Assembly (NCBI RefSeq): GCF_000004195.4
Contig: NC_030685.2
Location: 58,900,048 to 58,964,047 of the forward strand
Length of the DNA: 64,000 bases
DNA from: Xenopus tropicalis
Taxonomy: Eukaryota; Chordata; Amphibia; Anura; Pipidae
Reading direction: 5' to 3'
Both the position numbers and the translations under genes were made by a program. The notes below the pieces were generated by a model that worked only from the letters and a program-made list of their open reading frames with translations, ran no database searches and was not told the origin of the DNA. Below are positions 47,166 through 56,909 of the stretch, piece after piece. The number at the start of each line of letters is the position of its first letter. The stretch's first letter is position 1.

Positions 47166-47670
47166 CACAAGGCGACCGATATCGGGCAGGACAGAAATTT
47201 TGATCAGTGTGGCGTTGAAGGCACCCGAGCAAAGGAAGGCGTTTAGGGCTGTATCCTCAGAGAGGGGTAGAATTCCTATTGTTTCTACCTCGTTATCTAA
47301 CGATTCAGCTGTAGTGAAGGGTATGAGCAATCTTTCCTGCGACCATAATTGTAATATGTATAGCCACCTAAAGTAAACCTGCCCCATAGTGCAGATAAAA
47401 AAAGTTCTGAACCAAAGCTGCTGAGTAAATGGACTAAATTTGGGAAATGGAAAAGAACATAGAAATAAATTAGCCCATAGATTAATTGCAAGTAGGGTAC
47501 TATAGAAATGAAGTTTTAAAGGTTCAGTTGTTACTGTACAGAAAAATGGCACCACATTTACCTACCCTAATAAACTGCATTTGCCAATAAACAAGTGTAG
47601 GTGCATTTATGAGGGTTAGTTATATGGTATACATGAGGAACATTTTTTTAAAGGGGGCCTTAATAAATAA
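47165..47670. other. No gene seen
   Basis: The minus-strand open frame 47555-47058 and the plus-strand frame 47152-47376 overlap one another and show no recognisable domain. Confidence 0.45.
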
Positions 47671-48102
47671 TTAACCACAGGGAGTTGGCGCTCATAGTAA
47701 ATCAATTCAAAACCCGTGCCTTTTACAAAAAAACATAAAAAGCTTTATTTTATTTCACACAATAGGATAAAAGGTTTAAAAATACAGATGTAAGATAGAC
47801 CATTTATCGCTCAAACAATTCTACATTATAGGTATGTTAATTCATAAACGATAGTAAAATGAAATTCAAAATCAAATATCTTGCTGATTCACATATATAG
47901 CCAAATAGATAGAGTAGGATTAAAAGTCGAATGTCTCACTCAATGATACCAGACAATGATTACAGCCCAGACTGTAATCTGGAGAATTCGTAATAACAAA
48001 ATCACCCCTTCTATTAGAATCCTTACAACATGATTTCAATTAAAATTCAATTCACCCCAATGTGGCTAGTGGTTTTATCTGGAAATTCATTAAAGTAAAA
48101 TA

Positions 48103-49083
48103 AAAAATATTATTAAAAAAACATTATTATAAACCCAACATGAGGGGGTTCCTTATAGCTGTTATGATAGTAACCGACCCAGTTCCAGTGGTGAAGTATG
48201 GAAAAAGAAGGGGGGAACTAATAGCAGGGAGTGTAGATTCTTGACTACTAATAATATGGGATGCTAGAATCTCTCCAGTGGATATCTTCTTTAAGAATCT
48301 TAACGATAATGGAGAAGGTTTAAGATTCTCTTATAAGTGCAGTAAATCTAATATAGAGTTTCTTGATTTGGAAATATTCGTGGAGAAAAACAGATTGTGT
48401 ACCATAACTTTTTTTAAGGAAGTGGATAGGAGTTCATATATATTGAGGAGTAGTCATCATAGGGCTATATGGCTTAATAATGTCCCTAGGGGACAATTCA
48501 TGAGAATACGAAGAAACTGTACTAAGGATTCTGATTTTTTAGAACAGAGTGGGTATATTTATAGGAGATTCCGGGAGAAAAAATATGACAAAGATCATCT
48601 AGTAAAAGAGTTTATAAGAGTGGCAGGAAAAGGTTTCTCTGTATTTTTACCTAATATGGGGGACAATTATAGAGCGGACCAAATAGATTTGGTATCCCAA
48701 TCTAATGATCGGGAAATAGTTGTGAAAGATATGCATGATTTGTTGAGAAAGAATTTGAGGGAAGAGCACTTAAGAACACCTTTATGCCAGTCTCTAGACA
48801 TCACAAAGTACTAGGTAGACCTTATATGACCCAAAAATCAATAGGGAAAGGGGAAGAGATGTATCGAAATGCGGATAAGAGTAGAGAGAAGTCTCTAGGC
48901 AGACCTAAACATAAAAAGTTTTTTTATTTATCAAATAGAACAAATAAAAATTACTCAATCCACTAATTTACAAGAAAAATAAAACATTAAGGGCCCGATT
49001 CACTAAAGTGCGATAAAAATTATTGCACGCTTTTTTGCGGTAAAAAAGATGCGAAAATTAGCACGCGATTGACCATAGTATTA
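48103..49083 (+). repeat. Duplicate A of PLE / Harbinger-end segment (432-bp internal deletion)
   Basis: Matches 49091-50503 nearly base for base, but lacks the part corresponding to about 49235-49666. It ends with about 90 bp of the Harbinger left terminus (48992-49083). The duplication therefore happened after the Harbinger insertion. Confidence 0.88.
48278..48814 (+). pseudogene. PLE reverse transcriptase, partial duplicate
   Basis: Same peptide as the C-terminal 178 residues of the frame at 49369-50235, with one Asp to Val change. The catalytic part was removed by the internal deletion. Not functional. Confidence 0.85.
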
Positions 49084-49266
49084 AAAAATATAAAAAATAT
49101 TATTAAAAAAACATTATTATAAACCCAACATGAGGGGGTTCCTTATAGCTGTTATGATAGTAACCGACCCAGTTCCAGTGGTGAAGTATGGAAAAAGAAG
49201 GGGGGAACTAATAGCAGGGAGTGTAGATTCTTGAGATTATACCATTCATTAGCTAAAAGGATTTCA

Positions 49267-49296
49267 CAGATGAAGATCCCTCTGTGGAGTAAAACT
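49267..49296 (+). ncRNA. Possible degenerate hammerhead ribozyme motif of the PLE
   Basis: CAGATGAAGATCCCTCTGTG followed by GAGTAAAAC. The layout resembles a hammerhead core (CTGATGA, a short stem with ATCC and GGA, then GAAA), with one change in the first box and changes before the last. PLE terminal repeats are known to carry hammerheads. The match is imperfect, so it is probably inactive if real. Confidence 0.35.
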
Positions 49297-49368
49297 AGAT
49301 AAAACCAGAGTCCCGACCGGGAACTTACTTTCAATATCGGGTGGTTCAGCATGTAGGTACCGCGCCGC

Positions 49369-50235
49369 TTGTTCACACGACTCACTCAGCGGCGTCACTA
49401 TCTCAGGGTAATGAGAATCCTGGATAAGTTTCATTTTCCCGAACGCAAACAGAGAAAATTTCTAAAGGAGGCTATCCTATTTATACTACAACATAATTAT
49501 TTTAAATTTGGAAAAGATTTTTTCCTCCAAAGTAGAGTAACCGCCATGGGTACTCGTTTTGCCCCGAGTTATGCAAATTTGTATTTAGGGGACTGGGAGG
49601 ATAATCATATCCGGGGCTTGAAACGCCCGCGTGCTTTAAAAGTCTATCGTCGCTATATTGACGACCTACTAATAATATGGGATGCTAGAATCTCTCCAGT
49701 GGATATCTTCTTTAAGAATCTTAACGATAACGGAGAAGGTTTAAGATTCTCTTATAAGTGCAGTAAATCTAATATAGAGTTTCTTGATTTGGAAATATTC
49801 GTGGAGAAAAACAGATTGTGTACCATAACTTTTTTTAAGGAAGTGGATAGGAGTTCATATATATTGAGGAGTAGTCATCATAGGGCTATATGGCTTAATA
49901 ATGACCCTAGGGGACAATTCATGAGAATACGAAGAAACTGTACTAAGGATTCTGATTTTTTAGAACAGAGTGGGTATATTTATAGGAGATTCCGGGAGAA
50001 AAAATATGACAAAGATCATCTAGTAAAAGAGTTTATAAGAGTGGCAGGAAAAGGTTTCTCTGTATTTTTACCTAATATGGGGGACAATTATAGAGCGGAC
50101 CAAATAGATTTGGTATCCCAATCTAATGATCGGGAAATAGTTGTGAAAGATATGCATGATTTGTTGAGAAAGAATTTGAGGGAAGAGCACTTAAGAACAC
50201 CTTTATGCCAGTCTCTAGACATCACAAAGTACTAG
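49369..50235 (+). pseudogene. Penelope-like reverse transcriptase fragment
   Basis: A 288-codon frame. FFLQSRVTAMGTRFAPSYAN followed by LYLG is the PLE/telomerase-like motif. RRYIDDLLIIW holds the catalytic Y-x-D-D. NIEFLDLEIF and TITFFKEVDRSSYIL follow, then the IRRNC and REKKYD thumb elements typical of PLE. The fingers region with the first catalytic aspartate is missing upstream. The frame ends at TAG after DITKY, before any GIY-YIG endonuclease. It would copy RNA into DNA in an intact element. Related peptide sequence seems to continue at 59360 beyond the Harbinger insertion. Confidence 0.82.
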
Positions 50236-50657
50236 GTAGACCTTATATGACCCAAAAATCAATAGGGAAAGGGGAAGAGATGTATCGAAATGCGGATAAG
50301 AGTAGAGAGAAGTCTCTAGGCAGACCTAAACATAAAAAGTTTTTTTATTTATCAAATAGAACAAATAAAAATTACTCAATCCACTAATTTACAAGAAAAA
50401 TAAAACATTAAGGGCCCGATTCACTAAAGTGCGATAAAAATTATTGCACGCTTTTTTGCGGTAAAAAAGATGCGAAAATTAGCACGCGATTGACCATAGT
50501 ATTATCGCGTGCGATAAGTCGCCATTTTCGCATGTGGTATTTCTCGCGCTAGTTTTACCGCATGCGTTAATTTCCGCGCTGAAAAGAATATGATCGCATG
50601 ATTCACTATAACTTTTGCACGCTAAATATCGCATTCGGCTATGCGAAAATTAACTCC

Positions 50658-51161
50658 TACTACAGGCAGGTGAAAAATTATAGAAAAGTACAGTAAATGA
50701 GTTTTTGGCAATAAAATATGGACTTACAGTGTTATTTATTCAAGTATGTGTCTTTTTACTCAATTTTACTTAAAATTAACACCTACTACAGGCAGGCGAA
50801 AAATTATAGAAAAGTACAGTAAATGAGTTTTTGGCAATAAAATATGGACTTACAGTGTTATTTATTCAAGTATGTGTCTTTTTACTGAATTTTACTTAAA
50901 ATTAACACCTACTACAGGCAGGCGAAAAATTATAGAAAAGTACAGTAAATGAGTTTTTGGCAATAAAATATGGACTTACAGTGTTATTTATTCAAGTATG
51001 TGTCTTTTTACTCAATTTTACTTAAAATTAACACCTACTACAGGCAGGCGAAAAATTATAGAAAAGTACAGTAAATGAGTTTTTGGCAATAAAATATGGA
51101 CTTACAGTCTTATTTATTCAAGTATGTGTCTTTTTACTCAAATTCACTAAAGTCTTGGCAT
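50658..51161 (+). repeat. 126-bp tandem repeat, four copies
   Basis: The word TACTACAGGCAGG starts at 50658, 50784, 50910 and 51036, an exact 126-bp spacing. Copies are nearly identical (ATGAGTTTTTGGCAATAAAA, TCAAGTATGTGTCTTTTTAC). Part of the Harbinger-type element. Confidence 0.92.
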
Positions 51162-51184
51162 GTATGGAATTTCGCTACTAATAT

Positions 51185-51322
51185 ACAGTACAATAGTGGT
51201 AAAAATTTAGTCGCCAAAATATACAGGAGAATAGTGGTAAATATTTAGTCGCCAAAATATACAGTACAATAGCGGCAAGTATTTAGTCGCAATATTATAC
51301 AGTACTATAGCAGTAAATATTT
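51185..51322. repeat. ~40-bp Harbinger subterminal repeats
   Basis: Four units of ATACAGTACAATAGTGGTAA plus ATTTAGTCGCCAAA. The last is cut by the LINE, and its continuation is at 56751. Confidence 0.75.
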
Positions 51323-51835
51323 TTTTTTGTAAGTTTTTCTTTATTGGTTTTTACAACATTACACAAAAATAAAATTTGAGATAGAATAGGAAAAGAAAGA
51401 GAAGATAGATAAAGGTTGTGGTGGGCGCCCATAATTACTCGGTCACAATTTATGCAGGTTAGATACAGTTTAATTGTTAGAGCTTTTTATACCTTAAGCT
51501 AGCCATTCTGGTCTGCTATATTGTGCGTTCGTGGGTCCGCCAGCCAGCGGCTCCAGACTTTCTCAAACTTGGTTGGACACCCTCGAGCAAGGTAGGTGAG
51601 TTTTTGCCGTGGCAGTATATCGTCTACTAGCTTGGTCCAGAATCTGAGTGTAGGTGGCTCAGTGGCCTTCCAAGGTGAGTAGTATGGCTTTTCTGGCGTA
51701 GTGCAAAAGTTGTTGCAAACATAGTCTGTCTCCGGGGGGTATGGTGAGGCCTTCAGTGTGGCCTAATAGGCAGAATGTGGCTGTCCGAATGTTCGGTAGT
51801 TCCAGTGTAGAGCTGAGGTAGGTAAGTATTTCAGT
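51323..51835 (-). other. LINE ORF2 end and 3' UTR
   Basis: After the stop of the C-terminal frame, an out-of-frame remnant of ORF2 and the 3' UTR, ending in AATAAAGAAAAACTTAC and an A-rich tail on the minus strand. Confidence 0.7.
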
Positions 51836-54800
51836 TCAGAAACGTTGGATTTTAGGGCAGTCCCAGAACACATGTAAATAGTTACCCTGAGCTAGATTGC
51901 ATTTCACACACACATCTGGGTAACCCTGGTACATTTGCGCCAGCCTGTGGGGAGTTAAATAGACTCTGTTAAGAAATTTAACATGAATATAGCGGTCCCT
52001 TGTGGCTATATTTATTTCAGGAATTTGCTCAAGTATGTCTTCCCAGGTTTCCCTATCTAGCTGATGTAGGTCCTGGGCCCATTTCAGTTTAATGTGGTTT
52101 ACTGAATCAAAGTTATTTTGTAGAAGTATAGCATAGAACCAGCTGAGTGGTTTGGAGAGGTCAGGTCTATGTAGATACCGTTCCAAAGTACTCTCCGTTA
52201 TGTTAGGGGGTTCCCTAAGAAATTGGACCTGGTATGCATGTTTCAGCTGGAGGTACCTGAATACCATATAACTTTGCAAATCGAATTCCTGTTTTAATTG
52301 GGCAAATTGCTTAAGTGCTCTTTGTTCAACCACATCACTTAAGTGTTTTACCCCTACAGCGGCCCAGAGGTTGGCATCTGGGAAGAACTTGAATTGTGCT
52401 AGGGCATTATTGCCCCACAGTGGTGTCTATTTAGACCAGCTACCTGCTTTTTGGTGGAATAGTCCTACCATACTGGCAAAGACCTGAGTAACAGTCTTCA
52501 TTGGGGGAGTTAGGGGTAGAGTGGTGGTAGTCCTCTGTAGAGTTGGTTAGCCAGCGCCTCAAATGAGGAGATTACCGCAGCTTCTAATACTGTGGCTTGG
52601 TTGTTGGGATCTGGGTTTAGCCACCACCTTGCATATACCAGTTGGCTTGCATAAAAGTATAGTTGAAAATTAGGTAGGGCTAAGCCTCCTTTCTTATCCG
52701 GGGACTGAAGCATTGGGAAACTGATTCTTGGTCGTTCCCCCACCCAAATAAACTCTCTTACACATGCATCAATTTCCCTGAACCATTTCTTTGTAGGCAG
52801 AGTTGGCGCGTTGTGGAATATATACAGAAATTTTGGTAACCAGACCATTTTTAGAATGTTGATGTGGCCAGGTGTAGTTTGGATCTGAGGGACTTCAGGA
52901 CAGGAGTTAGGTTCAGCTCTACAAATTGTGCTAAGTCTCTGTGTATCACTATGCCTAAGTAAGTGAAAGAGGTGACCCATTGAAGTTGGGGGCCGTGCAG
53001 TGGATCTTCTCCTCTATTCTCCGCAGTTTAAGACCTTGTATGTCTGGATTGTTGCGTATTCTGATGGCCAGGGGCTCTATGGCCAGTGCAAACAGGAATG
53101 GCGAGAGTGGGCATCCCTGCCTAGTTCCCCGTGCCAGGGGGAATGTCTGTGATAGTTCCCCGTTAATTAGGATCCTGGCAGCTGGTGAGTCATATAGGGC
53201 TTTTACCCATGAGGTAAACTGAGGTCCCAGCCCATATCTTGCAAGTAGGGCCCAGAGATACGGCCACTCCATGGTATTGAACGCTTTTTCGGTGTCTAGA
53301 GCCACCACTACTCTTTCCCCTATATTGTCGTGTTTGGCCCAGATATTGGTATACAGGCGCCTGATGTTAACATCTGTGGCCCTACCTGGCATAAAGCCAG
53401 TTTGGTCAGGGTGTATTAGGAGTTCTATGACCTGCTTGAGCCTGTTAGCTAAAACTTTGGCCAGTATTTTGATATCAGAATTTAAAAATGAGATTGGCCT
53501 ATAAGATCCGCAGCTTTCCGGGGGTTTCCCTTGCTTTAGGATTAGGGAAATAGTGGCTAGTTTGGCACTCTCTGGTAGACGGGCTCCCTGCGTGATTTTA
53601 TTGAACATATTACATAGTTGTGGTATTACTATTTCTGTGTTTGCTTTGTACCACTCAATGGGAAGTCTGTCAGGACCGGGGGACTTCCCATTGGGGAAAC
53701 TGTCTATGGCCTCCGCGACCTCATCTGGGGTAATTTCTCTATTTAGGGCTTCAGCGTCCCTGTGACTTAGTTGTGGGATTGGTATTTCGCTTAGGTACTG
53801 GGTTAGGGTCTCGGGTGTGTCGTTTATTTTGGACTGATAAAGGGTAGTGTAGAAGCTAACAAATTCAGCTTGGATTCGGTCTTGTGTGAGCACTTCTTGG
53901 CCGTTAGGGGTAAGTAATCTTGGGATGGATGTCATTTGCGTAGGCTCCCTAGCAAGAATGGCTAGCAATTTACCACATTTGTCACCTTTTTCATACCAGG
54001 AGGCAGCCCTTGTGAGTTCCCATTGAGTGTGTTTATGTATATACGCTAAGTTAACGTCTCGCTGGGTAATCTCAAGGGTTGCCCCTTTTGTATCGGACGG
54101 GTCGTTAACATATGCCTTTTCGGCTTCCCCTTGAGTTTCCCGTAGAGTTTCTAGTTCGGAGTCTTGTTGGCGTCTGGCCTCTTTAATTAGTGAGATGTAT
54201 GCACCCCTTGCGTAGGCCTTGCTTGCGTCCCATACCACTTCGTGGGGGGCTGTTTCTGCGTTTATCTCCCAGAATTCTCTTATTTGGGATTTAAAGGCGC
54301 CTTGGACAAAATAATGTGTGATCCATTTTGGAGGTAGTCTCCACTGCCTTGGCCCTTTCCCTTCACTCAGCCGCAATTCTAATTGAAGAGGAGCATGGTC
54401 TGAGCATATTCTTGGGGCATAGGATGTGCTAGCCACCATCTGCAGGGCGGACGGGGAGGCTAGTGCCAGGTCTATATGGGAAAGAGCAGAGGTTGTTACT
54501 GTATAACATGAGTACTGCTGTAGCGTTGGGTGCAGCCATCTCCAAATATCGGTTAAGTTTGTGGCTCTCAACCAATCACCAAATGCACTTGTTTCTCCCA
54601 TGAGTGGTTTTAATCTATCTTTTGCAGGGTCAGGGACTGCATTAAAGTCACCTAGCCAGAAGGTGGGATAATCTCCCAGCTCTGCCACTTTCTCTAGGAT
54701 GGTCTGCAGTGTAGTTAAATCACCAGGTGGGGGAGAGTATATGTTAACTAATATGATTGTTTTCATGGTTATCGTGACTTTTAGGATTATGAACCTTCCA

Positions 54801-55069
54801 TATCTGTCTACTTGGGACGCAATTGTTTTCCTAAAGAGTATAGCCACTCCCCTTGAGAATGTGGAATATTCAGCGTGGAATGTGGGGTTTAACCAACGCT
54901 TGTTCAGAGCCCTTACCCTTTGACCCACTAGATGCGTTTCTTGGAGTAATATTATGTCAGCCTTCAGCCTTTTAAGGTTATCTAATATTACTGGCCTTTT
55001 GATTTTATCGTTCATACCCCTGACGTTCCAGGAGATTAGCTTGATATTCGGCCCTGCCATGGTACACAT
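51836..55069 (-). pseudogene. LINE ORF2 (endonuclease-reverse transcriptase), inactivated
   Basis: Frame 55069-52955 starts with an APE-type endonuclease: ISWNVRGMND, LLQETHL, GDFNAVPD and SDHAPL carry the catalytic N, E, D and H. Reverse transcriptase follows: RPISFLNSDIK, VVALDTEKAF (first catalytic Asp), ARGTRQGCPLSPFLFALAIE. Just after KIHC the frame jumps to sequence equivalent to WVTSFTYLGI in another register, so the whole Y/F-A-D-D block is deleted (near 53000). The C-terminal part continues as 52980-52510 and 52333-51836, the latter ending in the zinc-knuckle-like CVKCNLAQGNYLHVFWDCP. Endonuclease looks intact but reverse transcription is impossible. Confidence 0.9.
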
Positions 55070-55828
55070 CTTTTACATACAGTTACTAACCCACAGACTG
55101 GCGCATTTACTGTAGAAATACATAGTGTGGACGCCCATCTACCAACATAGAATACAGTCTTATAAATAAGAAATAACAAAGAAAGAGAGAGTACAATTCC
55201 CTCCCCAACTGTCCCCCCTCCCGGTATCCCCCCAAAAAACATCTGGAGATACATTAATCCCTTAACTGGTTTCATGGAGTAGGAGCCTGGAGCTATAGCC
55301 AGATAGTCAACCAGGCTGTGAACTGTGTCAACTTAACTTTTAAAGAACTGGTTTCTCTGCAGTTGCTTTCAACTGGCAAAGTGAAATACAAACTATTAAG
55401 GTAATTGAGGGTCTACTCCGCTGTTTCCCTCGCTTGGGCCCCCTTGTGGAGTATACTTTAAGTGCCGTGGCCCTTCAGTGTACCCGTTTTCCACCTGCTG
55501 TACGGTGGTTGCGGTACCTATTGTACTGGCAAAAAAGTAATGCAGGCTGTCGGTATCCCCAGCAGCGTCTTATGTGTGGCTTCTGGGCTCTTAGAGTTAG
55601 GCGGCCCAGCTGCCTGGTTACTTACGGCACCATATCGAATTGCTGCTAAGTGTCCTGTTGCCTTGGAGAGTGCACTGGACTGGGTCGCTGTGGGTTGCGC
55701 TGTGGTGATGATGCGCGGGATTCGATCCAGTGTTCCGCCCCGGCAGGTTGTTCAAAGATGTGGACTCTGCCTCCATCCATGACTCTCAACTTGGCAGGAA
55801 AATTCATACTGTAGTTGATTCCCAGGTC

Positions 55829-56599
55829 TCATAGGCGCCTCTTGACTCCATAGAAGGTACCACGTTGATGCTGGAGTGCTGCAGAATAGTCCGGGTACAA
55901 GGATACTCGGGTGCCTTGGTATTGTATGTCTCCTTTCTTTCTCGCCGCCTGAAGTGCGATGTCCCGATCACGGTAGTTTAGGAGCTTGATAAAAAAAGGC
56001 CTTGGAGGTGCTCCTGGAGGTGGGGCTCTTGTAGGGACCCGATGGGCCCTCTCAGCGACAAACTGCTGCAAAAATATGTCCATTCCCAACATTTCTTTGA
56101 ACCATTGCTCTGCAAACTGCTCGGGGTTTTGGCCCTCGCTCCTCTCGGGGAGTCCCACCACTCTGACATTGGAGCGCCTCTGTCGGTTCTCCATGTCTTC
56201 CATGCGCTCAGTGGCCTGCTTTAGTGCTTTGTGTATCTGAGCGAGTTCATTTGGAAGTGGAGTTGTCCTATTCTCTAGGATGCTTACCCGCCCCTCGATT
56301 GCACCTGTTCTTTCACGTATGTTCTGGACATTGTGTTTTAGTAATGATAGCTCCACCTTCACCTCCTCTATCTTGGTGGTCAGCGTGGCGGTAAGTGTAG
56401 CTTGACAATTTGCAATTGCCTTTAGGATGTCCTGTGCATTAGGTGTAAGGGCATTTGGGTTACTTGGCTCCTGTTCCACTTGCGTCTGCCGGTCGGGAGA
56501 TGGAGGAGCGCTGCGGGCGCCATCTTGGATTATAGTGTGCGCATACTGCTCTAGTTTTGCAGCGGCGTCTGAGCGTGTCTTCTGCGTATGTTTCCCCAT
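55829..56599 (-). CDS. LINE ORF1 protein (RNA-binding, coiled-coil + RRM)
   Basis: 256 aa from ATG 56599 (MGKHTQKTR), about 150 nt into the element, ending in VKRRL. Residues around 60-140 are heptad-like (LSLLKHNVQNIRERTGAIEG onward), fitting a trimerising coiled coil. RSNVRVVGLPE begins an RRM-like domain, and the C-terminal part has FFIKLLNYRDRDIALQAAR, typical of L1-type ORF1 proteins. It binds element RNA as an RNP chaperone. Frame intact. The open frame upstream of 56599 is 5' UTR plus flank. Confidence 0.85.
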   Translation of the reverse strand: MGKHTQKTRSDAAAKLEQYAHTIIQDGARSAPPSPDRQTQVEQEPSNPNALTPNAQDILKAIANCQATLTATLTTKIEEVKVELSLLKHNVQNIRERTGAIEGRVSILENRTTPLPNELAQIHKALKQATERMEDMENRQRRSNVRVVGLPERSEGQNPEQFAEQWFKEMLGMDIFLQQFVAERAHRVPTRAPPPGAPPRPFFIKLLNYRDRDIALQAARKKGDIQYQGTRVSLYPDYSAALQHQRGTFYGVKRRL

Positions 56600-56750
56600 C
56601 TTTTCGGCTTCGAGGCACCAGGAGTTTAGGGGTAACACCCTGAGATAGTTTGGTGTGGATCTCGGGGTCCGAAGTTGTAGTTTCAGGATGACTTTCAGCG
56701 GAGCAACCTCACCACGCTGCTTACTAGCTCGGCATGCGGCTCCGCCCCCC

Positions 56751-56909
56751 ATAGCAGTAAATATTTAATCGCTTTATTATATTGCGCGTTTTGTCGCGAC
56801 AAATACACTACACGTTATATTTTGGCGACTATTCGCCATTTGTAATCTCGTGATAGGCGCGACTTGCGGCCATTTTGTTTCAGAGCCTGCTGTGATTGAG
56901 AGAGTGAAC
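56751..56909 (+). repeat. Harbinger subterminal sequence and 5' region of the SANT-like gene
   Basis: Continues the interrupted 40-bp repeat after the LINE, with TTGTCGCGACAAATAC and GGCGACTATTCGCC. Then follows about 70 nt leading to the ATG at 56910. Confidence 0.6.

Larger units (their letters stand above)
47672..50408 (+). mobile_element. Penelope-like retroelement (PLE), left part, with internal duplication
   Basis: Encodes a PLE-type reverse transcriptase (49369-50235) with upstream non-coding sequence. The left end (GGGAGTTGGCGCTC near 47683, then AAAGCTTTATT near 47739) looks like an inverted copy of a PLE terminal repeat, a known arrangement in this class. A segment is tandemly repeated: 48103-49083 and 49091-50503. 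The element is cut at 50411 by a Harbinger-type transposon and appears to resume at 59360. Left boundary approximate. Confidence 0.65.
51323..56750 (-). mobile_element. L1/Tx1-type LINE, near full length, 5428 bp
   Basis: Flanked by the perfect 16-bp duplication ATAGCAGTAAATATTT (51307-51322 and 56751-56766). On the minus strand: a 5' UTR of about 150 nt, ORF1, ORF2, then a 3' UTR with AATAAA near 51340 and an A-rich tail at 51323. Lies inside the Harbinger-type element. Two or more internal deletions inactivate ORF2. Confidence 0.93.

Noticed and set aside
55829..56752. Longer ORF1 beginning at 56752
   Set aside because: The extra codons cross the LINE 5' end and its target duplication; the ATG at 56599 is the natural start.
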